Shown here in pieces: positions 11,650 through 21,275 of a DNA stretch of 64,000 nt. Positions within the stretch are counted from its first letter, which is position 1; the number at the start of each line of letters is the position of its first letter. The notes beneath the pieces were generated by a model. That model saw only the letters and a list, made by a program, of their open reading frames with translations. It was not told the DNA's origin and searched no databases. This DNA is from Gamsiella multidivaricata (Eukaryota; Mortierellomycota; Mortierellomycetes; Mortierellales; Mortierellaceae): the NCBI RefSeq assembly GCF_025024155.1, contig NW_026251731.1:248001-312000 (forward strand), written 5' to 3'. The position numbers were made by a program, and so were the translations under genes.

Positions 11650-12235
11650 GGTGATGATTTGAGTGAAGAGAAAGAGAGAGTGAAAGGAGAGAAAGAGAAG
11701 GGGAGTGGCAGAGGGATGAAAAAGAGAGTGGGGATGAAGAAAGAAGGAGTTGGTTGATCTGTTTGATGGAGCAATGCGGGGACAGAGTTACGACTGAGTG
11801 AGTGTCAACACGTGATAGTCAGGGCATTTTGATTCTGCTGAATCTGATATGCGGGGTAGGGGTCGATATCAGATAAAATAAACCTATGAGCTTATATATA
11901 TTACAGTTAGTAGGTTCCATGGTGTCACGATACGCGCGCTCTTTCCTTTCCCTCCTTGGCATAGGAAGGATGAAGTAAGGTTTTCATTCGCTCCATTCGC
12001 TTTCTCCTCCATCTGAACATTCCTCTGGCTCTTGGACATTCCTTATTCTATTTGGACCACACAGCAGCAGAGCAGCAGCAACAACAAGCAACCTTCGCAG
12101 CAAACTCTGGGTTTATATCCGCTCTTTATCCCGTCTCCACTTTCTGTCCCACTTCCATTTCACTCGCTCACCAGCACTTTTCCCCTTCGCCCTTCGTCTC
12201 CACTTTAACACAACCTCATAAGAACCAAAGCAAAC
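11650..12235. promoter_or_regulatory. Divergent promoter region of ETFA and the EI24-family gene
   Basis: This is a 586-base head-to-head intergenic stretch. A TATATATA box lies at 11893-11900, 244 bases upstream of the ETFA start and 336 upstream of the EI24 start. The side toward ETFA is GA-rich on the plus strand (CT-rich on the sense strand). The side toward EI24 is CT-rich with CAGCAG repeats near 12063. No factor site is identified. Confidence 0.45.
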
Positions 12236-14717
12236 ATGATTATACCCTCGAGCTATCCTGGTGCGAACATGTCCCTCATCCCCTCAGCTACACCCTGCAC
12301 ACCTTGCGCCATCCCCTCGTTCCCTCCTCAGCTTCTCGACTGAACACTGACTCATAACCTACCCCTCTCTCGCTTCCTATAACAGTTCAAGGCATAATCT
12401 ACTTTCTCGGACATCCGCAACTGATCACGAACCTCATTTGTCCAATCCTATTCACGATAATATGGGCCATTGGCGTCCTCATCTTTGGCTTCGCGTACCT
12501 TCTCCAACTCCAGGCCCATGCCCTGATCAGAGCTAACTGTCCCGCGGGGGTTGCATGGTAAGCCAAAAGGCGGATGTTTTTCACTTTCACTCTCTCCCTC
12601 TTGCACACATTGAGAACATTGAGGACACTGAAGACACTCTTCGAAGATTAAAAATGGAATACCTTGGTGTGGACAGAAAGAAGAGGCCTTGTTCAAGATT
12701 GAAATTCTTCCCAGGTTCTGAACTTCACAAAAAGGACCGTCTGTGCGTTGTTCGAAGTGTTTAAAAAGAAGCTTTCCCTACCTTTCACCAAACATCGTTT
12801 TCTATTCCCTTCTTCTGTCCTTGCCGGAAGAAAAAAAGAGCGAACAGCATGTTTTCCACCAGCTCAATCGAGCTTATGCTTCCTCGGCTTTCTTTTTTTT
12901 TTTCTCGCGCTAACCATCCCCCTCCCATCTCTCTCTCCTTGCAGGTTCGTAAGCGTGATATTCGTACTGCTCGAAATAGCAGTGATGATCGTCCTCTTCT
13001 ATTTGATCATATTACCCATCTATCAAGACGGACTCTTTGACCGAGTCCTCAAGCTCAGAGGACTACGGCACGTCCTCGACAAGAGCCAAGGCAACGATAT
13101 TGCCAAATGCATGCGTGGCGTCAACGGGGGTCTCTTTCTCGCGTTCTGTCAGGCAAGTTTTTTTTTTTCCCTCTATGCCTTATTCGGTCTCGGTTGGAAT
13201 TTTTTTTAATTGCATGTGTATGTTTGGCTTGGTATGGTATGGTATGGTATGGCATCGTACAAAGCAATTTGGTATGTTTTTTCCGTAGTCGAATCGATAG
13301 TTCGGGGCGCGCGTGTAAAAACCCCATTTAGTGGTGCGTTACGGGTTACATGCAACGTTCGAGAGGCCTCAGCAGCAGAGCAGAGCATCTGTCAAAAGTA
13401 ACTCAGCGTGCTCCCGTGCAGAATGCGCCTAGTCCGTTCTTTTTCTTGTCTCCAGGCAGGACGACGTCCATGTGCAAAAAAAAAAGAAAAAAGAAAAAAA
13501 AAAAAACTATATATGTGGGGTTTCAGTATCTATTTTCGAGTCTTCCGACACACCAGACACTGTCCAGGTAAAGACGCATCTCAAAAAAAAAAAAGACGCT
13601 CAGCGTTACATTGATGAGCTCTCTATCAATTCGTTTCACTGTTCTACGTGTACCATTCATGGTCCGTATATCCTAGCTCACGCCCCAAGCAGGCATTATT
13701 ATTGGTGTTGTATTCAGAATTTTTTTTTCTTGCATGGAATCTTGTGCGGGTTGGTCGCATGCTGGGTTGCATACCTCCATTTCTCGCGAATAAAAAAACA
13801 AACGAACCCCCTCCCTCCCTTCCCCTTCGCCTTGACTTGAGTCCCATGCTACATCCTAACAATTTGCATCTGCGTTTACAAAAAACATAACTATAGATCG
13901 TAGTGTTGATCCTGACATTACCGTTGAATCTGATCCCGATTCTGGGGCAAATCCTGTATGCGTTTATCAACGGCTGGATCCTGACATTTGGGGTCCGGTT
14001 CCATTACGACGCTGAGATCCGAAATATCTCGGTCGCACAGTCCAGACGCGAGGCCTGGAAGCGACGAAGTGAATACTCTGGGTAAGTTCATATACACACC
14101 TACGGACAGCCTACCCATAAATACACGATGAGCACACATCAAAAAAGGCGTTCGCTTCCTAGGATCCTTCTTTTTTCCTCTCAAATATTATTCTTTTTCC
14201 CCCTCAGGTTTTTATCTTTCTTCCACCGTTTAACTCTGTCTGCGCATCAGTGTATCGTGCATCATTTTAACCTGAAATTTTTATTTTTTGGAATCGACAT
14301 AGGTTCGGAAGTGTAGCGGTCGCGTTGGAGATGATTCCTATAGCGAACCTGCTATTCATGTGGACGAACATTGTCGGGTGTGCACTCTGGGTCGCAGACG
14401 AGATCGAGCGTGAAGAACGTCGACACCAACAGCAGGTCGCACAGGACATCGCCGCCAGGAACAATAACATTAGCAATGTCAATAACAACACGAACAGCAA
14501 CGTTATTGGTTACAACACTAATGTGATCGGGTATGGTGCCGCTGGTTCTTCGGCCTGGGATCCATCGGGTATGGACAGTACGGCCACGGTGAGTCCACCG
14601 ATTTCGAACAGTCAGCAGCAGAAGGACAGTGGTGGACTTGTACAGCAAAAGGGATCGTCTTGGAGCTTTTTTGGAAGGAGCAGTAGTCGAAATCAAGACC
14701 CACAGCCGATCGCTTAG
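12236..14717 (+). CDS. EI24-domain multi-pass membrane protein, Rrt8/Lds-like
   Basis: Five exons (12236-12260, 12386-12557, 12945-13152, 13897-14081, 14303-14717) give 334 residues. The tiny first exon encodes MIIPSSYP and joins to VQGIIYFLGHP, a start typical of this family. Hydrophobic segments lie near residues 15-45, 65-90, 125-155 and 200-225. The region resembles the EI24/CysZ fold used by yeast Rrt8, Lds1 and Lds2, proteins linked to lipid droplets and the spore wall. Function here is inferred only from that likeness. After residue 240 the protein becomes Asn/Gln/Ser-rich and disordered. Intron 3 (13153-13896, 744 bases) is long and uses a GC donor (CAG/GCAAGT). The donor of intron 1 (GTGCGA) is weak, so the first exon is the least certain part. 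Confidence 0.75.
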
Positions 14718-16468
14718 GATAAGAACAGAAAGAAAGAAGAAAGAAAAAAAGAAAAGAAAATAAATGGCGTGCTAAGCAGGTTTGGTGTGTATCGGATGGT
14801 TTTCATCGGCCATATAGTCTTTTTTTTTTTTTTTTTTTTTCGCGACAAGAAAATAAAAGAGTGATACATCTTTGAGATGGTTGTATCTATTTCGCAGGAT
14901 GTATATTTTTAGTGAAGTAGGAAGGAGAGGTGCTGATTTTGTTTCTCCATGTGGAGGACGGAAGGTCCCACGTTTTTTTTTTGTTCGGTATCTCTTTGCG
15001 AAATGGATGTCCTTTGAAAATGCGTTGTTTCATTGGCAAATCCTGGGACAGGGTACGCGACTAGCTTGAAGCAATGGGACGCTGGGAAGGAGAAGAGAGA
15101 GAGGATGAAAGGAAGATAAGAAAGAATACAACGGGATGCCGTTTTTTTTTGTACCCATTGAACGTTACAACGAACCTTTCCCTGTTCCTTTCATTGTTGG
15201 AATTTGCTCCCATTATTTCATTATGTGTGATCCTAGTTCCCGGGAATGCAATTTATTTGACTGAAAGAGGAAGAATCGAGGGTAAGAGTCTCATCTGTTG
15301 GGCGCAGGGACGAGTGCAAATGACATCCACACGCCCAGAGAGCAAGATGAATGAGTCCTGTTTCCTTTTGCCTTGTGATTTTCTATAGAACGCTTGGGGT
15401 GGAGCTGACGGATGACAAAAAAATAAATAATAAACGAGTAGAAAATAGAAAGAGGAAAAGTGACCTCATGTTGCTGAGCGCTAACGAGAAGGATAGTTAC
15501 GAGGACCTGGGTCCAGGGGGGTGTCTTTTTGGATCCTTTGACTAAACATACTTCTTCCCTCGTGGAAAGAAAAAAACAAATGAGTTTTTTTGTAAGAAAT
15601 CCCCCCAGTTGCTTTGTTCTCTGGGGTTGGATCAGAAACGGAAGAGGAGTGAGCGAGTGGATACACATGCATGTGGGCAGATGAAAAAGAAAAAATGGTT
15701 TTGCTTTCTCGCCTCTTTGCTTCCGACTCTTCCAATGAAGAGGAAACGGAGGTGTTTGATCATGATCTACCGCGCAGAAAGACACGATGATGATGACGAC
15801 CAAAGGGAGGGCAATAGAAAACCAAGCTATTTCTTATCCTTACACGTTTCCTATTGCTATTTTCAAGGACAGAAAAGATATTCATCCATCCGGTCGTTGT
15901 TTGAAAAATGCAAACGCACAATCAAATCAATCTCCACCACATCATACCACACCAGACACCAGCAAGCGGGTGGGTTGTTGTCGTTGTTGTTGTTGTTTCT
16001 TGACTTTCTCTTTCTTTCCCTCTTTCCTTTGGGCGACTGTGTGTGTGTGTTCGTGCTTTTTCTTTTGTTGAATGTGTTATTTTTATGCTTTCCTTGCTCT
16101 CCTCCTTCCTTCTTGTTCCGCTCCCTCCCTCTTCTCTTTTCTACACTTTTCCACCTCACACTTCGCGCACTTTTCTTCACACATTCTGTTCATTCATTAC
16201 TTCCCAACCCTCATTCGAGAACTCCCTCTCCCTCTCTCTCCTTCCTTTGCGCACATCACCTTTCTCTTTTCCTCGTTTCTACAAACTCCTCTCTCTCTCA
16301 CTCTCTCTCTCTCCCGGCAACACCGCCCCTGACCTTAACTTGCCTTCACTTGAGCTGACTTGAGCTGACTTGAGCTGACTTGAGCTGACTTGAGCTTGAT
16401 CGTTGTAGCATACATCCACACCACACAGGCAGCAAAGACGCTCACCAGCACACGCACTCAATAGCCAA
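14718..16468. other. Intergenic region ahead of the HMG-box gene
   Basis: No coding sequence is supported in 1.75 kb. A run of 22 T lies near 14819-14840. From about 15960 the plus strand is CT-rich, consistent with a promoter and 5' UTR for the gene at 16469. A 10-base tandem repeat sits at 16350-16396. Confidence 0.45.
16350..16396 (+). repeat. 10-base tandem repeat TGAGCTGACT upstream of the HMG-box gene
   Basis: Four perfect copies of TGAGCTGACT occupy 16351-16390, followed by a partial fifth. They end about 70 bases before the predicted start codon, in the presumed promoter or 5' UTR. Confidence 0.75.
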
Positions 16469-19400
16469 ATGTCAGCCCTGTCCTCCATCGTCAACAGCAC
16501 CTCGCCAAAGGTACACACATCCTTCCCCTTCGTTCCTTCGAATGCCTTACTGGCATACCTGCATACTATGCTTGTTTTGTTTTTGCTTGCTGCCGCAATT
16601 GTCCCAGCTGGCTCACAACAAAACATCATTATCATCATCATCAACATCATTCTGCATATCTTTTCTATTGAGTCGCGAAATAACAAAGCCAATTGCTCTA
16701 TATTAAAATCCGGTCCCTTTCTTCCTTTCATTCTATATCTTTTCTGTATGTCTTCAACCTCAATGGTATATCTGTTGATTCTAGGAAAAGCAGGTTTCGG
16801 CCCCTCCAGCCCCCTCGGCCGCTGGTTCTGCTAACAACGGTCCAACCACCTCTTCTCCCAACACTAACACGAGTGCGATTAGTACTGCTACGAACGCTAA
16901 CACCAACACCAACACCAACACCAGCACCAACAGCAATACAAACACAAATTCAACGACGACGAATCCAAGTACAGGCACGGGCACTCAAACACAGGCACAA
17001 GCACAGGCAGGACAACCTGCGGATAGTGTGAAGAGTAATGCTGTGTCGATGACCACTGCAGATGGTAATAATAAGATGCATTGATCCTTTTTTCTCTTCT
17101 TGATTTTGACCCATTGAAGAGAACGCGTTGTTCTACCCTTTTTTCTTGACATGATATTGATGATCTCATTTTTTTTTACTGCGTTTTCCTGTTTCGTAGA
17201 TATCAAGTATAAGCGCAAATACAAGGATCTCAAGAAGAGGATACGGGATATTGAAGAGGTAAACACAAAAGTCTATTGTTGCAAAATGGATCGATTTTGG
17301 GGAAGCCTTGATTTGAATCTGTTCCTAGCTCTGTCACTGCTGAGGTCGTTATTTGTACTATTTGGTTTCTTTCATCCACGATCTGTTTGTTGTTTACAAA
17401 GACGGAGCAGAAAGGAAGAAAGGACTGCGGAAACGAGGAAACCCCCTCTTGGCCTTCCGCCTTACAACGAGAGAAGATGTCAAAGAGGACAGGGCATGCC
17501 GTTGGAACTATATTGTTGTTTTTGTTATTGGTTGTAGTCTATGGGGGAGAGAAGGGAGAGTATCTAAGGAACGAAAGAGGGGCATGGTCAACAAGCTGCC
17601 CCATCTCTCACTCTCTTTGTTCTATTCTTGGTCTTGATCCAACTTTCTGACCAATTTATTTGTTTTCGTTGTAGGACAATGACATCCTCAACATCAAACT
17701 GAGCCGTGCCCGAAAGAATATCCACCGCCTGCGTGTCGAGAGAAGGTACCATATACATACACACACGCACACGCATTTTTGCACGCTGCCAAACTGCACT
17801 GGCAACGATTTGTTCACTAAACCAGCTATACTCATTTTTTTTTTTTATCTTCTCCAATTGATCTCATGGCAAAAAAAAAAAAAGCTTCCTGTTCGATAGA
17901 CTGGATGAATCCGAGCAAGGCACACATCCCTCAGCATCCTCCTCCTCAACCTCAGAGTCGGATTCGGATGAAGAACGAAACAACGGTGACCCCTCCAAGT
18001 CCCACCACCATCGAACCCATTCTCGAAATAACCATGGACTCGACCGTCTGAAGCGATATCGGCACTCGGCCTCGTCCTCGTACTCGCACCATCACCATCA
18101 TCACCATCATCACAATAACAACAATAACAACAACACTTCGTCTTCACACCCTCCTGCCACTGGGTCCCATGAACACGCACGCGGACGATCCAAGACCCCG
18201 CCATCACGAGGATCTTCCGTCATTGGTTCCGGAAACCAGAACACGAGCACGAACACGAGTTTGAACGTAAACTCGACAGAGCAAGCACAGGGACAGGCGT
18301 CATCGCCGAACGGGAAGCGCGGAGCGGCAGCAGGGGGGACGGCGATGACGACGATGACGACGGCGGCGGCGAAGAAAAGACGTAAGGACCCCTTAGCCCC
18401 GAAGCGCCCCTCGAACGCGTTCTTTATCTTTTCACAGCAACACCGGCAGCAGGCACGGGAGGAAAAGAAGGAGGGCAATCAAAGTGAGCTGACAAAGTTC
18501 CTGGGCCAGCAGTGGAAGTCCATGCCATCGACCGAGAAAAAGGTACAGAAGTCCGCAGAGGTCGTTTTTTTTTCTTGCGAAATGCAAGAAAGAAAGGGGG
18601 GGAAAGAAAAGAGCACGGTTGATCAAGATGACGGAAAGGCACCAAACAACAGGCGACGATGGAAGACACAGCGGAACATGCAATTCAGTTGGACCCGCAG
18701 TATGCAATTCGGTTGGAACCGCAGCATGCAATAGCATCGGCAGAAGCCTTGAAACGATGCGGATGAAAACGGATCACTGTGGATTGTTCAAAAACGAACA
18801 GTGGAACAAAGCTGGATGGAACTAGAAGCGGGATGAGTGGAGAATATAGAGGCCTCGGGATGGTGGGCCGTTTGTGCCCTTGTTATGTTGATGAGAGAGG
18901 ATTGTGATTACTAACCGTCCTGTGTGATCTGCTATGCGATCTATATAGATCTACTCTGAGCTGGCTGTTCAGGATAGACAACGCTACTTGGAAGAGATGA
19001 AGGAATACGAGCACGAGCACGGACAGGGAGCTGTACGTTACCTTTTTTTTTTCTTTTTTTATATTTAAAAAATCCAAGAAAGCATCTATTTATCAGAAAA
19101 TGAACCTGCGCTAACTTTTTCCCTCTCTCTCTCTCTTTTTTGTATTCTTTTTTTTTTTTTTTTTTTTTTTTTTTTGGATAGAACTCACACAACGAAACGA
19201 CAAAGGGGCGCAAGAAGGCGACGTCGACTGGCAAGGTTGGACGGCCGTCAAAATATGACAAGTATATTGCAGAGGTCAAGGAGATCAAGAACAACCTGGC
19301 GGCGGTGAACGGACAGTCAACGGCATCATCACCTTCTGCAGTCAAGAAGAAGATGGAGATTCATTCGATGATCAATGGTGATACCGAAGGTGAAGCTGAA

Positions 19401-19775
19401 GCTGAAGCTGAGGGCGAAGGCGAAGGTGAAGTCGAGGGTGAAGGCGAAGGCGAGGATATCGCATCGCATGATGATGAAGATACGAGGATGGAGGACGCGA
19501 CTGAAGAAGATGAGCATGAGGAGGAGGAGGAAGATGACGACCATGACAACGAGCAGGATCATGAAGATGAAGGGGAGGAGGATACTGCGGGGGAACAGGA
19601 TCAAGTCGAAGTGCGTCGTGGTAGTCTTGGGAACGGCAGTGCGGTTGCGTACAGTAGGCACGGACACGTACACGGACACAATGGGGGACATGGGGAGGAT
19701 GTTGAGATGGTGGAACCGCATCGGGGTCAGGAACCCACGGGCGCAGCACATCATGGACTGACCGTTGGTGCATAA
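16469..19775 (+). CDS. HMG-box protein, probable INO80 complex subunit (Nhp10/Nht1-like)
   Basis: Seven exons (16469-16510, 16785-17064, 17200-17258, 17675-17745, 17885-18542, 18949-19032, 19182-19775) give 595 residues. Residues 15-107 are Thr/Asn/Ala low complexity. Residues about 108-160 form a basic helix (KYKRKYKDLKKR, then RARKNIHRLRVER) of the kind that precedes the HMG box in fungal Nhp10/Nht1 proteins. His and Asn runs follow. The HMG box starts near residue 318 (KDPLAPKRPSNAFFIF) and continues across the exon 5/6 junction into YSELA and RYLEEMKEY. The C-terminus is very acidic, then Gly/His-rich. The helix plus HMG order points to the INO80 chromatin remodeller rather than to a plain HMGB protein; that part is inference. 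Intron 5 (18543-18948) interrupts the HMG box. Confidence 0.78.
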
Positions 19776-20385
19776 TCGAAACGTGCTTCATTTACTGCTA
19801 TCTTCCCTCCTCCGCACCTTTCATGTAATCTTAGTTTTTACTCATCCATTTAGTAACTCTGCTCTTCCTTTCGTCCCTTTCCTGTGTTCCATGAAGATCT
19901 ATGTTTGCTTAGTTGTTCTGCTACTTATTCATATTGAAAAAAAAAAAAGAAAAGAGATACGATACACCAGGTTTGGAAGAATACATACACAAACAAAAAA
20001 AAATAGTTTTCTTTTGCAATAGAACACATATGTCCTTCCAGAGTCATGTAAAAAAAAGGTCTCGTAGAACGGGTACTTACTTGGGCAAGAAAGCAAAGAA
20101 TGCTTGCGATCGAGATTGTTTGCTTCCAATCTGCGCAGAGCAACTGCTTTATTTTGCAATGATCTGGTTGTCCGTGGGTACAGCAACGTTATTGTGATGC
20201 AAAAGGATAGGATGGTCCGGAGTGTGTGCAACCATCGTGGGACAACGTTAATGCTGCTACGAAACCTTGTTTCTTATGTCCTCATGAGAATCAGAAGAGT
20301 CTTTGTTGTTAGCTGTTTCTAGATCGAAAAAGAAAAGACTAATAATGATGCCGTCAGCGGTGTGTGTGTATGTGTGTGCTGTGTA
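19776..20385. other. 3' flank of the HMG gene up to the transposon
   Basis: Nothing coding is supported. A TGTG-rich microsatellite at 20359-20383 abuts the left TA flank of the transposon. Confidence 0.45.
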
Positions 20386-20426
20386 GAGTCCAAATCACTG
20401 GCGAACCGCAAGATATATTTCTGAAT
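20386..20426 (+). repeat. Left terminal inverted repeat of the transposon
   Basis: It begins GAGTCCAAATCACTGG and matches the reverse complement of 23939-23979 at 32 of 41 positions. TA lies immediately outside it. Six of the nine differences are transitions. Confidence 0.82.
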
Positions 20427-20837
20427 AGTTGAGAATCAATTTAATGAAATAAGGTTTCTTTGAGCAGTAGATCTGTAAGTGCATGGTCATGCTTTTAAAG
20501 GAGGCCCAACCACCCACCATCCAAACGACACGGATGGAATTGAAAAGGACTACTAAGGGCGTATCAAATCAAGTCGAGATCTGAGGCACAAGTCGCGAGT
20601 CATGGATCATAAAGCCAAGCATACGACGTGTCTCTTGCTGCCGTCCTCATTAAGGAAATGTATAATAAAAAGCAGGTTCGTCGCAATCGTATTTATTCCT
20701 CTTAAGTCCCGCCTAGACGTGACCCACGAGCTCCATTGAAGTAGTAGCCCTGCTAGACATTACAATGTCTGCTCTCCATAGTCCTTCCTCATCTATGCTC
20801 CGAGTCTTGTGGTATGCTTTGCCGTGTCATTTTCAGT

Positions 20838-21152
20838 TTATTCAGGGATGTTCAAGATGCCCGTTCTCGAGAATTCTATGGCTATATCGCATAACTCTAC
20901 ATCCACGCCAGTAATCTCAGACAAGCGATCTCTCGTCATCCAGTCTCGGACCTCAGGCGGAGCCGTGGAAAATTTTTTGAAGGTGTTGGCTAGGACCACG
21001 TACTCGTCGCGTGTGAGGGGGCTACGAATATCCTTAGAGGCATTTTCGCTTTGAATCCGAGAATCGGGAGGTGACAGTTCACAACTGGATGAGGAGCTTG
21101 CGGGTCCGGAGCAGATGAGGGAACCAGAAGTGCGCTCGGCAGGGGTCGACAT
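20838..21152 (-). CDS. Short transposon ORF: stand-alone copy of the transposase N-terminal domain
   Basis: This intact 104-residue ORF lies 123 bases downstream of the transposase stop, on the same strand and inside the same element. Residues about 43-102 align with transposase residues about 288-350. Shared positions include EY, LA, FK, AP and a Trp, then LS-x-x-TGV, a Cys, and AI-x-F-S. That region of the transposase precedes the catalytic core and looks like a helix-turn-helix DNA-binding segment. The ORF has no DDE motifs. It could be a separate DNA-binding accessory or repressor protein, or a leftover of an internal duplication. The intact frame favours a protein product but expression is unproven. 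No intron that would fuse it to the transposase is evident. Confidence 0.6.
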   Translation of the reverse strand: MSTPAERTSGSLICSGPASSSSSCELSPPDSRIQSENASKDIRSPLTRDEYVVLANTFKKFSTAPPEVRDWMTRDRLSEITGVDVELCDIAIEFSRTGILNIPE

Positions 21153-21275
21153 TGCTTGCTGATTGTATAAGGGATGGAGTTGAAGGAATGAAGATCGTGC
21201 ATTTCACAAGAGGCTATGCGATTAATTTTCGGCCCCATACATTGATTTCAAACAAAGAATCACGTTTAATTGTGG

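Noticed and set aside
15291..15803. 170-residue minus-strand ORF between the EI24 and HMG genes
   Set aside because: Composition is irregular, no family is recognisable, and no splice-consistent neighbours are found.
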